64,000 nucleotides of DNA from Sphingobacteriales bacterium (GTDB taxonomy: Bacteria > Bacteroidota > Bacteroidia > Sphingobacteriales > Sphingobacteriaceae): positions 1-64,000 of the forward strand of contig JAQBOG010000001.1 in assembly GCA_028288165.1 (NCBI GenBank), given 5' to 3'. Under the pieces are notes generated by a model. It was not told the DNA's origin, did not search any database, and saw nothing but the letters and a program-made list of their open reading frames with translations. A program made the position numbers and the translations under genes. Every line of letters starts with the position of its first letter. Positions within the stretch are counted from its first letter, which is position 1. Positions 55,257 through 63,390 of this stretch are shown piece after piece.

Positions 55257-55261
55257 ATAAT

Positions 55262-55642
55262 ATGGAGATACGCAGAGATGTTTTTCAGGCAATAGCCGAC
55301 CCAACAAGACGAGCAATAATAGGTTTAATAGCAAAACAACCTATTAATGTTAACACAATTGCAGAACAATTTGATGTCAGTCGTCAAGCTATTTCTTTAC
55401 ATCTTAAAATTCTTTCTGAATGCGGTTTGCTGAACATTAAGCAAAATGGCCGGGAACGCTTATATGAAGCAAAACTCGAAAAATTAAACGAAGTGCACGA
55501 GTGGGTTGCGCAGTATCATAAATTGTGGACAGGAAGATTAAATGCACTTAAAAATTTCGTTGAGCAAGGAGAAGTACAATATAATAGTGCAAAGGCATTG
55601 AACAAGAAAAGCGCTAAGAGTATTAACAAATTAAAAAAGTAA
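55262..55642 (+). CDS. ArsR-family transcription regulator
   Basis: A 126-aa winged-helix repressor. It starts MEIRRDVFQAIADPTRRAII, and its recognition helix is FDVSRQAISLHLKILSECG. It lacks the metal-binding Cys motifs, so it belongs to the non-metal subgroup that pairs with SRPBCC/AHSA1 proteins, as here (next gene 4 bp downstream). The ATG at 55262 is chosen; the earlier frame start lies inside the operator. Confidence 0.9.
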   Translation: MEIRRDVFQAIADPTRRAIIGLIAKQPINVNTIAEQFDVSRQAISLHLKILSECGLLNIKQNGRERLYEAKLEKLNEVHEWVAQYHKLWTGRLNALKNFVEQGEVQYNSAKALNKKSAKSINKLKK

Positions 55643-55646
55643 AAAA

Positions 55647-56129
55647 ATGGAGAATCGTGTAAAAAATGAGGAAGTTTTCATAGAAGAAATCTTTAACGCA
55701 AGCATTGAACGAGTTTTTGAGGCTTGGACAAACCCTGAAAAGTTAATGAAATGGTTTGCGCCTGATGGTTGCACTATTCATTTTAAAAAAATTAATATTG
55801 AAGAAGGTGGGCAGTTCCACTCATGCATTTCTAATCCTCAATTCGGAGAATGTTGGTGTATAGGAGAATACCAAGAGATTGTGGCTAATTCAAAACTTGT
55901 GTTTACAATGATTAACGCAGATGAAAACGGCAATCCAATAAATCCAGCCGAAATAGGAATGGACCCTGATTGGCCAATGGAAACGCTTGTTAACGTTACG
56001 CTAACGGAAGAAAACGGACAAACCAAATTGCAATTACGACAAACCGTTTCGCAGGAGTTAGCCAAAAAAACTGGGGCATACCCAAGTTGGTTGCAAATGC
56101 TTAACAATATGCGAACATTCCTTAATTAA
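55647..56129 (+). CDS. SRPBCC/AHSA1-domain protein
   Basis: A 160-aa protein of the START/Bet v1-like superfamily (Aha1-like subgroup). It has EEIFNASIERVFEAWTNPE at the start and APDGCTIHF and FTMINADENG in the cavity walls. It binds hydrophobic ligands; its ligand is unknown. Made with the ArsR regulator, and probably a small-molecule response module with the next hydrolase gene. Confidence 0.88.
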   Translation: MENRVKNEEVFIEEIFNASIERVFEAWTNPEKLMKWFAPDGCTIHFKKINIEEGGQFHSCISNPQFGECWCIGEYQEIVANSKLVFTMINADENGNPINPAEIGMDPDWPMETLVNVTLTEENGQTKLQLRQTVSQELAKKTGAYPSWLQMLNNMRTFLN

Positions 56130-56139
56130 AACTGACAAA

Positions 56140-57039
56140 ATGAAAAGGATAATCATTTATTCTGTGCTAGCACTTTTAAGTTTAGCATCATGCACTAACA
56201 CAACCCGTTCGGGGGAAAACAGCGATCCAAAGAACGCAACAGTAAATGACACCCTGGTTTCCAAAAATGGCTACTCAGAAGTCAACGGAATTAAGATGTA
56301 TTACGAGATTTATGGACAAGGCCAACCGCTTGTTTTACTGCACGGTGGTGGTTCTACAATTCAAACTACATTCGGCAAAGTAATTCCTGTTCTTGCCCAA
56401 CACAAACAACTAATCTGCATTGAACTCCAGGCTCACGGAAGAACAAGCGACCGAGACAAAGACGTTTCCTTTGAACAAGATGCAGATGATGTAGTAACCC
56501 TTCTGAAAAATCTTAACATTGGCAAAGCAGATTTTTTTGGTTTCAGTAATGGTGGAACAACAACGATTCAAATTGCTATTCGCCACCCTGAAGTAGTTAA
56601 TAAAATCATATTGGGTTCTGCACTTTGCAAACGCAATGGGGTTCCTGCACCGTTTTGGGATTTTATGAAACAGGCAACGTTGGCCAATATGCCGAAACAG
56701 CTAAAGGAAGCGTATTTAAAAGTTTCAAACAACCCAAAAGGCCTTCAAATAATGCACGACAAGGATGCAAAAAGGATGGTTAATTTTAAAAACATACCAG
56801 ACCAACAAATCAAATCTATTAAAGCACCAACTTTAATCATAATAGGCGACAAAGATGTGATAACACCTGAACACGCCCTTGAAATGCACAGACTAATTGC
56901 TAACTCTCAATTAGCTATAATTCCTGGTGGACACGGCGAATATATTGGTGAAGTTACAACGTTGAAACGGGGTGATAAGGAGAACCTATTGGCAGTTCCG
57001 TTAATTGAGAAATTTCTGGACGAAAAGCCGAAAGAGTAA
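56140..57039 (+). CDS. Alpha/beta hydrolase lipoprotein
   Basis: A 299-aa alpha/beta hydrolase with a lipoprotein signal (LASC, Cys near residue 18). Oxyanion loop LLHGGGSTIQ, nucleophile elbow FGFSNGG (Ser near 140), Asp in IIGDKDVITPEH and His in GGHGEYI. Haloalkane-dehalogenase/epoxide-hydrolase-like family. It lies 10 bp after the SRPBCC gene, third in the ArsR operon. Periplasmic or outer-membrane esterase is likely. Substrate unknown. Confidence 0.88.
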   Translation: MKRIIIYSVLALLSLASCTNTTRSGENSDPKNATVNDTLVSKNGYSEVNGIKMYYEIYGQGQPLVLLHGGGSTIQTTFGKVIPVLAQHKQLICIELQAHGRTSDRDKDVSFEQDADDVVTLLKNLNIGKADFFGFSNGGTTTIQIAIRHPEVVNKIILGSALCKRNGVPAPFWDFMKQATLANMPKQLKEAYLKVSNNPKGLQIMHDKDAKRMVNFKNIPDQQIKSIKAPTLIIIGDKDVITPEHALEMHRLIANSQLAIIPGGHGEYIGEVTTLKRGDKENLLAVPLIEKFLDEKPKE

Positions 57040-57132
57040 CAGCCAAGCACAAATCTTCTAAAAAACACTTAGGGTCATTGTAAGAAGACTAGTGAATAAA
57101 CACTCAATAATAATCAAACATAGACTTTGACG

Positions 57133-57579
57133 ATGGAACAAAACAAAGAAGAAAATAAACTAAACGTACAAGGTGCAGCACCGTTCGCTCAAACATATTT
57201 TCACGGAACAAGGGCCGAATTAAAGGTTGGTGACCTAGTCGAAGTTGGTTTCAACTCGAACTATGGACAAAGAAAAATTACGAAATACATTTTTCTAACA
57301 GCTACATTGGATGCTGCTATTTGGGGTGCTGAACTGGCATTTGGAGAAGGACGTCAAAAAATATATCTGGTAGAACCAACAGGACCAATTGAAGATGACC
57401 CTGACTTAACAGATAAAAAATTTCCAGGTAACCCAACAAAATCTTATCGCTCCACACACCCTTTTAGAGTTGTTGGAGAAGTTACAAATTGGCAAGGACA
57501 CCCAACAGAACAAGTTAATGTAATGAAAGAACACCTTAAGCAACTTAAAGAAAAAGGTGTTGATTCACTAAACGACTAA
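57133..57579 (+). CDS. arr: Rifampin ADP-ribosyltransferase (Arr family)
   Basis: A 148-aa Arr enzyme. FYHG-type TYFHGTRAELKVGDLVEVGF, TATLDAAIWGAELAFG and the diagnostic YLVEPTGPIEDDPDLT and KKFPGNPTKSYRST stretches match the family over its length. It transfers ADP-ribose from NAD to rifamycins, inactivating them. Arr genes are classic integron-cassette cargo, but here the flanking cores are not clear. The ATG at 57133 is preferred to a TTG at 57127. Confidence 0.93.
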   Translation: MEQNKEENKLNVQGAAPFAQTYFHGTRAELKVGDLVEVGFNSNYGQRKITKYIFLTATLDAAIWGAELAFGEGRQKIYLVEPTGPIEDDPDLTDKKFPGNPTKSYRSTHPFRVVGEVTNWQGHPTEQVNVMKEHLKQLKEKGVDSLND

Positions 57580-57849
57580 ATTGCGAATCTTAAAAACGAA
57601 TCGATTAAGGAATAAAGACAGACCAAAATGGACAGACATCTTTTTACAGAAAGAGGGCGTTTCGCTGAGATAGGCATCCGTAGCAAATCTCAAATCATGC
57701 TCTTTAGGCAGTTCGGCACTAGCGGTCGTTCTAAAACTACAAGCATACAAAAGCGACGGACATAAAAATCAAAACAGTGCCAACAAAGCCTAAACAAGAG
57801 TGTTTTTGATTTGAAATAATATGAAAAATTAACCGCTAAAACACAAGGC

Positions 57850-58215
57850 ATGAATAATTCCAACACACACAATCAGCGTTTCGCAAAAATGACCTTCGCC
57901 TCAGTTTATCCTTTGTATCTAACAAAAATAGAGAGGAAAGGCAGAACGAAAGAAGAGCTGCATCAGGTAATAGCGTGGTTAACAAACTTTGATGGCAAGA
58001 AGCTGCAGGAGCTGATAAAAGAAAATGTAACCTTTGAAACATTCTTCCAACAAGCTTCGCTAAACCCCAATGCGCACCTCATTACCGGAGTAATCTGTGG
58101 GTATCGTGTAGAGGAAATCGAGGATTCTTTGACGCAACAAGTTAGGTATTTGGATAAGTTGGTTGATGAGCTGGCTAAAGGCAGGAAGATGGAGAAGATT
58201 TTACGCGGTTCGTAA
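57850..58215 (+). CDS. DUF2200 family protein
   Basis: A 121-aa protein. Conserved DUF2200 stretches are MTFASVYPLYLTKIERKGRT, ITGVICGYRVEEIEDSLTQQ and VRYLDKLVDELAKGRKMEKI. Cytosolic helical protein of unknown function, widespread in Firmicutes and Bacteroidota and often in variable regions. A 270-bp gap with no gene separates it from arr. Confidence 0.88.
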   Translation: MNNSNTHNQRFAKMTFASVYPLYLTKIERKGRTKEELHQVIAWLTNFDGKKLQELIKENVTFETFFQQASLNPNAHLITGVICGYRVEEIEDSLTQQVRYLDKLVDELAKGRKMEKILRGS

Positions 58216-58651
58216 GGTGTTCTGAAGATTCATTATTTATGGTTGCTCAGCTCGTTAATAATGACCGCTGGTAACGTCTATTCATACATAACCACGATGA
58301 AAAGGCAGGCGACTAGCGTCGAGGTATAATTTGTGCCGAATGTAATATCGTTTTATTTGTTCTTACTAAAAATTAGCCGGCTGCAATCAGTATAATCTTG
58401 ACTTGTAACCTGAGTTCCATTGTTAACATCTGCTTTTGGGCGTTCGAGCGGGCTTTCGTTGCAATCTTTTTGCGAAGGGAGCAAAAAGGATTTTCACTTC
58501 AATCCCTAACGCAAACCCTTTCTAGGCTACAAAAAACTGGTGCTTTTCAGAAACACTCGTATTTAAGTTTAACTCTGCTTATTATGTCTTATTTGCTTCC
58601 TGCAACGTAACTTGATTTTAATATTTTTACAAAATAACTAAGCATAAACGA
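58216..58651. other. Intergenic region with hairpin-repeat copy i
   Basis: 436 bp. It contains the repeat at 58434-58520. The rest is AT-rich, without clear cassette cores. Confidence 0.6.
58434..58520 (-). repeat. Dispersed imperfect-hairpin repeat, copy i
   Basis: Reverse orientation: GGGCGTTCGAGCGGGC, TTTCGTTGCAATCTTTTTGC, loop GAAGGGA, GCAAAAAGGATTTTC, ACTTCAATCCCTAACGC. Confidence 0.92.
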
Positions 58652-59098
58652 ATGAAATTTAAAACAAAACTTTTCGAAGCAGGCAAAACGGCAACAGGAA
58701 TCAAAGTTCCCGCTGAAATAGTGGAAAGTTTTGAAGCCGGGAAGAAACCTCCTGTCCGAATTACAATTAATGGCTACACCTATCGAAACACCATTGCAGT
58801 GATGGGCGGGGTATATATGGTAGGCGTAAGTGCAGAACATCGCAAAGGCGCAGGAGTTAAAGGAGGCGACGAAATTGAAGTTACCATTGAATTAGATACA
58901 GATCCTCGTGTGGTAGATGTCCCGATAAAACTCCAAAAAACACTGGATGAAAACCCTGCTGCAAAGGAATATTTTGAAGGGTTATCAAATAGTAAAAAGA
59001 AAGGAATTGTAATTCCAATCAACGATGCCAAATCAGATGAAACTCGAGATAGGAGGATAGAAAAGGCGATTAGCGCATTGACAGAAGGGAAACTATAA
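58652..59098 (+). CDS. DUF1905 plus YdeI/OmpD-associated protein
   Basis: A 148-aa protein. The DUF1905 domain is at residues 1-95 (beta-barrel-like, KVPAEIVESF, VRITINGYTYRNTIAVMGG and VGVSAEHRKGAGVKGGDEIE). The short YdeI-type helical tail is TLDENPAAKEYFEGLSNSKK and RDRRIEKAISAL. The family has been linked to bacteriocin or antimicrobial peptide protection. Here the role is unknown. Confidence 0.88.
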   Translation: MKFKTKLFEAGKTATGIKVPAEIVESFEAGKKPPVRITINGYTYRNTIAVMGGVYMVGVSAEHRKGAGVKGGDEIEVTIELDTDPRVVDVPIKLQKTLDENPAAKEYFEGLSNSKKKGIVIPINDAKSDETRDRRIEKAISALTEGKL

Positions 59099-59429
59099 GA
59101 AGGTATCTCCTGTTTATCTCCGCTGTACAGTTTTTATTTTATTCACTTTAGGAATACCTATTCTTTAATTAAAATATTCCCACCTGAAACGTTGCTAAAA
59201 TGTGTGTGGCCTGCGGGTTTCTGCTACAATGAGTGCGGGAACCGATTTGCCACACACGGGATAACGTTGAACGGATTTTGGCGGGTTTGGCAAAGGGGCG
59301 TTGAACAATAAGATAAAATCTATTGCGTAAACCCCTTAATTTTTGAGATATTGTGCATGTATGCGCAAAGCCATACGTTAGTGGCAAATGCAAGAAACCT
59401 AACCATTTACCTAAGAATTAAATTGGACA
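59099..59429. other. Cassette junction region
   Basis: 331 bp without a gene. It contains the palindrome at 59188-59268 and the core GTTAGTGGC at 59377-59385, which starts cassette 9. Confidence 0.6.
59188..59268. repeat. attC-like palindrome before the right-hand array
   Basis: AACGTT..TGTGTGTGGC..GGGTTTC pairs with GGGAACCGATTTGCCACACA..AACGTT. It closes on GTTGAAC. A second looser palindrome follows up to the core GTTAGTGGC at 59377. Cassette borders here are uncertain. Confidence 0.6.
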
Positions 59430-59699
59430 ATGAAGACCAGAGAAAAAGCTTTTACAGGCTTTCTTGCGACGCTATTAACTTTTGTTATTGTGTATTTTGG
59501 AGTTCAGTTGTTTACAAGCGACCTTGTTTTATCAGGCACTCCAGGTTGGCATACAACAATTTATCCTTCAGAAATAATACTCACAAGGCTGACTTTTACA
59601 ATCTTGGTGTTGACTCTAATTGTTTATTTAATTTATAGTCAGACTAGAAAAATATTGAATTTACTGTGGACAAGATTTAAGAATAAATATGCGGACTAA
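59430..59699 (+). CDS. Cassette 9: small two-TM membrane protein
   Basis: An 89-aa protein with TM helices at about 9-28 and 45-70, and a basic C-terminal tail. No family recognised. The cassette runs from core GTTAGTGGC (59377) to exact inverse core GCCACTAAC (59709), 10 bp past the stop. Confidence 0.75.
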   Translation: MKTREKAFTGFLATLLTFVIVYFGVQLFTSDLVLSGTPGWHTTIYPSEIILTRLTFTILVLTLIVYLIYSQTRKILNLLWTRFKNKYAD

Positions 59700-59708
59700 A
59701 AAGCATCA

Positions 59709-59845
59709 GCCACTAACAGCAGGTTTAATTTATGCCCGGGCGACGTGGTTCTTGTTCTGTTCTGCTTTTTATTACTTTTAGTGCTCGGGCGACAGTGAAG
59801 TGCTATTAATTCGGGCACAACTCAAACCTGTAAACGTTTAGTGGC
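59709..59845 (+). repeat. attC-like site 9 (long family)
   Basis: GCCACTAAC, AGCAGGTTTAATTTATGCCC ... GGGCACAACTCAAACCTGTA and core GTTTAGTGGC (59836). The outer ends GCCACTAAC and GTTTAGTGGC also pair. Confidence 0.85.
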
Positions 59846-59909
59846 AAATGTAATAAGCTGATTCAACGCCATCACGACAAACAATATTATAAAAGACCAT
59901 GAAGTTACC

Positions 59910-60185
59910 ATGACCTTAGAAACTCAATTGAGTATTGCTGCGACCTTTATTCGAATTTCAATAGGTACAATGATTTTTGACGTCTTCTTTCCAATTATAG
60001 CGGGACCTGAAATTTCACATTATATTAATTTGTCGGCTTTATTCCTGACGACTGTAGCAGTTACTATTTTATTAATACATCGTAAAGAAGTTGACTTTAT
60101 TAAAGGAGGACTTCTTATTCAAATAATAATTAATCTTTGCCTCGGAATTGGACTTTGGGTTATTAATTACGGTTATTTTAATTGA
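59910..60185 (+). CDS. Cassette 10: small membrane protein
   Basis: A 91-aa hydrophobic protein with three predicted TM helices (about 8-30, 38-58, 65-88). No recognised family. The cassette starts at 59836; its end is degenerate and I could not find the complementary inverse core before the next core at 60282. Confidence 0.7.
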   Translation: MTLETQLSIAATFIRISIGTMIFDVFFPIIAGPEISHYINLSALFLTTVAVTILLIHRKEVDFIKGGLLIQIIINLCLGIGLWVINYGYFN

Positions 60186-60297
60186 CTTTTAATACGTTTT
60201 TTAGTTGACCATACAAAAATGACTAATGAGAAAGACACAGAGAAGTGCTTTCTATTCGCCATCTTCGCAAAGCCCTAACCGGTTATATGCCATTTAA

Positions 60298-61065
60298 ATG
60301 AACGATAGGATAAACATAGAAGAACGGAAACCTATTTGGATAGCTTTATCTGAATTTTATCTTGACACTGAACTTCAAGAATCGGACTTCAGACACATTG
60401 CTTTCAAAATTATTGAAAGTCCGTATTCTATTGATGAAGTTAAGGATATTAACAAATATGAAGTCTTTCCTGTGCTACAACCAAATCTTCTAAGCGTAGT
60501 GGGAGAATGGGCAGGATTTGACAAGGAATGGCTCATCAGCAGTATCTTAGATTCGTTAGCTAAAAGAAACGTGATTAAAAAACTTGGAATCGAAAGTTCA
60601 TTCTTGACCCTTAAGTGGATGCAAAAGAATTATTGGGAAAAACTCGAGAAAGTTTATAATCAGGTAAAAACTAATCCTGACTCATTCATATTAACTTGTA
60701 AAGAGATTTGGAAGAATGGAATTGAACCATTTGAGTTTCAGCAAAAGGATGCTCAGCTATTTGAAAGACTAAAAGGAATTGCTGCATCTTTCAAAGAACA
60801 AAATAGACTAACTGCCTTCTACCAATATCTGCAAGAAGGACAATATTGGATAAACCTTTGGACTGCCTACTTCCTGCTGGAGCTATTTGAATTGAAGGAC
60901 TCCGACAAACTGATAGGGCTTAATGACAATGAAAAGATTTTTGATTTCTGTTTAAATGAGGTTGAACAGAATCAACAATACTTAAAAACTGAACAGGCAA
61001 AAGTGAATTGCAGAAATTGGATTGAAAATAAAAAAACGGCATACAACAAAACCTATGAGCAATAA
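60298..61065 (+). CDS. Cassette 11: DUF7079-like protein
   Basis: A 255-aa soluble protein. Residues ~8-95 (WIALSEFYLDTEL ... YEVFPVLQPNLLSVVGEWAG) resemble the DUF7079 domain, a short helical domain of unknown role. The remainder is helical and unassigned. The start is 6 bp after core GTTATATGCC (60282), and the last codons and stop lie inside the attC hairpin, since the inverse core GGCATACAAC is at 61038. The C-terminus is thus dictated by the recombination site. Confidence 0.72.
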   Translation: MNDRINIEERKPIWIALSEFYLDTELQESDFRHIAFKIIESPYSIDEVKDINKYEVFPVLQPNLLSVVGEWAGFDKEWLISSILDSLAKRNVIKKLGIESSFLTLKWMQKNYWEKLEKVYNQVKTNPDSFILTCKEIWKNGIEPFEFQQKDAQLFERLKGIAASFKEQNRLTAFYQYLQEGQYWINLWTAYFLLELFELKDSDKLIGLNDNEKIFDFCLNEVEQNQQYLKTEQAKVNCRNWIENKKTAYNKTYEQ

Positions 61066-61107
61066 CGCCCTACGGGACGCTACTGCTCATAGGCAAACCG
61101 TTAGCAG
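61038..61107 (+). repeat. attC-like site 11 (short)
   Basis: GGCATACAAC (9/10 complement of the core at 60282), then CCTATGAGCA / TGCTCATAGG perfect stem around ATAACGCCCTACGGGACGCT-type loop, core GTTAGCAG (61100). About 65 bp. Confidence 0.85.
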
Positions 61108-61128
61108 TAAGGCAAAAAGACGATCAAA

Positions 61129-61929
61129 ATGACGACACAAATAGTTATAGTTCTAATCCTGACTTTTGTAATTAACTTAATTACAACACTTTCATATTCG
61201 GTAAGAATAGTAGGAATTAGGACGGGTAGAGTAGCTATTTCATTCGCCCTTTTTAATATTCTTGTTTTAGTATCAAGGACTGCAAATGGTTTTCAAGCAC
61301 CACTGCTTGCTAAGACAGTTGAAAACGATATAAAAATTGGAGTATTTGACAATTTAGAAACTTTTCGACTAATAATACTTTCTTGCTCTATTGCCACAAT
61401 CCTTGGTGCATGGCTCATTCCTACCTTTCAAAGAGTTTTATCAAAAGCAGTAATTAATTTCAGCATTCACAAATCAATGGGGAAACTGATACTTCATAGT
61501 TTTTCTAAAGCAGGCATTCTATACTTTAAAGACAATATGACTATTCCGACCAAGCTGAATATTTCGCAAATAAAACTTGACCGTGAATTTCCTTGGAGAA
61601 TTTTCATACTAAATATTTTTGCTGTTGCCATTTTGACTATAGGGGTTCTTTCTGCTGTTTATGCATCATATTTAAATCCGGATTATAGGACAACGGCTAG
61701 TAATTTATCGGCATTTGTAAATGGTTTTGCGACAATATTAATGTTTGCATTTATTGATCCGCATTTATCGGCAATGACTGACGATGTAACTTTAGGTCAA
61801 TGTTCAGAGACCACTTTTAGGAAATACATAGTGTATATGATAATTGCTCGCGTAATTGGGACAATTTTAGCTCAAGTATTATTTTTACCAAGTGCACAAT
61901 TATTAGCGTGGGCAGCGACACATATATAG
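61129..61929 (+). CDS. amj: Cassette 12: Amj-family putative lipid II flippase
   Basis: A 266-aa membrane protein of the Amj family (formerly DUF2837) with about six TM helices. Landmarks are TLSYSVRIVGIRTGRVA, SRTANGFQAPLLAKTVE, and FVNGFATILMFAFIDPHLSAMTDD. Amj is an alternate flippase of the peptidoglycan precursor lipid II in Bacillus subtilis, and supports growth when MurJ is lost or inhibited. On a mobile cassette it could supply bypass of cell-wall inhibitors; that is inference. Confidence 0.86.
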   Translation: MTTQIVIVLILTFVINLITTLSYSVRIVGIRTGRVAISFALFNILVLVSRTANGFQAPLLAKTVENDIKIGVFDNLETFRLIILSCSIATILGAWLIPTFQRVLSKAVINFSIHKSMGKLILHSFSKAGILYFKDNMTIPTKLNISQIKLDREFPWRIFILNIFAVAILTIGVLSAVYASYLNPDYRTTASNLSAFVNGFATILMFAFIDPHLSAMTDDVTLGQCSETTFRKYIVYMIIARVIGTILAQVLFLPSAQLLAWAATHI

Positions 61930-61946
61930 ACAAAGAAAATGAGCAG

Positions 61947-62079
61947 CTGCTGACAGCAGGTTTAAATTATGCCCGGGTGATGTGATTCTTGTTCTGTTCT
62001 GCTTTTTATTTACTTTTAGTGCTTGGCAACAGGGAAGTGCTTTCTATTCGGGCACAACGCAAACCTGTAAACGTCAGAC
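61947..62079 (+). repeat. attC-like site 12 (long family)
   Basis: CTGCTGAC (7/8 complement of GTTAGCAG), AGCAGGTTTAAATTATGCCC ... GGGCACAACGCAAACCTGTA, then core GTCAGAC (62073), a variant of the usual GTTRRRY. Confidence 0.83.
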
Positions 62080-62185
62080 TGTCTAAAAACCGTGATTTGA
62101 CGATTTGCTCTACGGGTACCTATCTTAGCAAAAAGCCGAATATGAAAATCTCAGGCGTTAGCTTTTAGTTTTTAGACAGACTGAC
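62073..62185 (+). other. Cassette 13: 113-bp ORF-less unit
   Basis: GTCAGACTGTCTAAAAAC (62073-62090) and GTTTTTAGACAGACTGAC (62168-62185) are complements over 17 of 18 bases. The 77 bp between them have no ORF. The next core GTTAGGGC follows directly, so no separate attC stem remains. Either a minimal cassette or a small inverted-repeat element. Confidence 0.7.
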
Positions 62186-62237
62186 GTTAGGGCACATTTT
62201 AAAAGACCCGACAATTCTCACATAATCTAAGGACAGA

Positions 62238-62507
62238 ATGGTTACAGCTTTATTCATCGGACTTTTTCTTTTTTATCTGACCTACACGACCATATTTGCC
62301 ATAAAATTTAATAGGACTTCTAGAATTTTTAACAAAAAACAGCAATTAGTTCACAATATTTTAATTTGGGTTTTACCATTCGTTTGGGTAGTGATTTTAA
62401 AAAGTTTAATAAAGCCAGTTAGGACTAAAAAATCAAAGCTAGGCAACTTCTATGAAAGTGAATTAGGTTTTATGGCTAATGTGACTAATGAGACAAAAGC
62501 GGACTAA
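62238..62507 (+). CDS. Cassette 14: small membrane protein
   Basis: An 89-aa protein with two hydrophobic segments (about 3-22 and 42-62) separated by a basic loop, and a hydrophilic tail. No family recognised. Between core GTTAGGGC (62186) and exact inverse core GCCCTAAC (62517). Confidence 0.72.
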   Translation: MVTALFIGLFLFYLTYTTIFAIKFNRTSRIFNKKQQLVHNILIWVLPFVWVVILKSLIKPVRTKKSKLGNFYESELGFMANVTNETKAD

Positions 62508-62516
62508 AGAAAACGA

Positions 62517-62650
62517 GCCCTAACATCAGGTTTAAATTATGCCCGGCCAACGTGGTTCTGGTTCTGTAGTGCTTTTTATTTACTTTAGTAATATGCGGCA
62601 ATGAAGTGCCTTCTAATCGGGCACAATATAAACCTGTAATCGTTAACTGC
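62517..62650 (+). repeat. attC-like site 14 (long family)
   Basis: GCCCTAAC, ATCAGGTTTAAATTATGCCC ... GGGCACAATATAAACCTGTA, core GTTAACTGC (62642). Confidence 0.85.
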
Positions 62651-62699
62651 AAGTGTAATAACCCGAAAAAATCTTACAAATAGACATATCTGACTGTAA

Positions 62700-63302
62700 A
62701 TGAATAAATATAAGGACGACCTTAAGACCATTTTTCAAGTCTCGACTTATATTTTCATATCTATGAGTTTTGCGACAATGGATCATCCAATACTTTCTTA
62801 CACTTTCATAGGACTTTTTATCGTCTCAATAGCATATGAGCTATACTCAAAAATGCAATACAGAAAAGGAAAAGCTAATTATGTATTATTTCCGACCTTA
62901 AATGATCTATATTCCAAAATGACCTCAATCACCATAGGTCTTATGGCAATTGCTGCATCAATTATTGCTATTATTTGGACTAATACTTTTAATCATTATT
63001 GTGTTATTGGACTTTGTGTAGGTTTATTAGTCTTTCTAAATGGCATTTTTGATTTACCCAATGGACTAATAAAAATCAAAGATAATTCTCTTGTTATAAC
63101 TGGTTTAAAAACTAATGTTGACCAAAGACAACTTAAAGAAATTAAAATATTTAAGGAGAAAATATTGTTGACCAATGTTTACGATGAATTGATAAGAATT
63201 GACAATTTCAAAATTGACTCAAAATCAGCAAAATTAATTGGCTCATATCTAACTGAACACAAAACCAATATTGAGTTGAAAATAATAAACAACGTCAATT
63301 AA
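62700..63302 (+). CDS. Cassette 15: membrane protein with PH-like C-terminal domain
   Basis: A 200-aa protein with four predicted TM helices in residues 15-115 and a ~75-residue beta-rich C-terminal part (KIKDNSLVITGL onward) similar in layout to the cassette 6 protein. Function unknown. The cassette runs from core GTTAACTGC (62642) to exact inverse core GCAGTTAAC (63391), with 88 bp of extra DNA after the stop. Confidence 0.72.
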   Translation: MNKYKDDLKTIFQVSTYIFISMSFATMDHPILSYTFIGLFIVSIAYELYSKMQYRKGKANYVLFPTLNDLYSKMTSITIGLMAIAASIIAIIWTNTFNHYCVIGLCVGLLVFLNGIFDLPNGLIKIKDNSLVITGLKTNVDQRQLKEIKIFKEKILLTNVYDELIRIDNFKIDSKSAKLIGSYLTEHKTNIELKIINNVN

Positions 63303-63390
63303 ATAAACGACTTGCAATTCTGACCTAACGGCTAGAATAATAAACCTGTTTATAAAATTGCCGTTTTAGTGGACTAAAGGAAAAACACCA

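Larger units (their letters stand above)
54758..55261. other. Intergenic region with inverted-repeat arm h and ArsR operators
   Basis: 504 bp. It holds the right arm 54904-55021 and the tandem operator palindromes at 55215-55256. Nothing else recognised. Confidence 0.65.
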
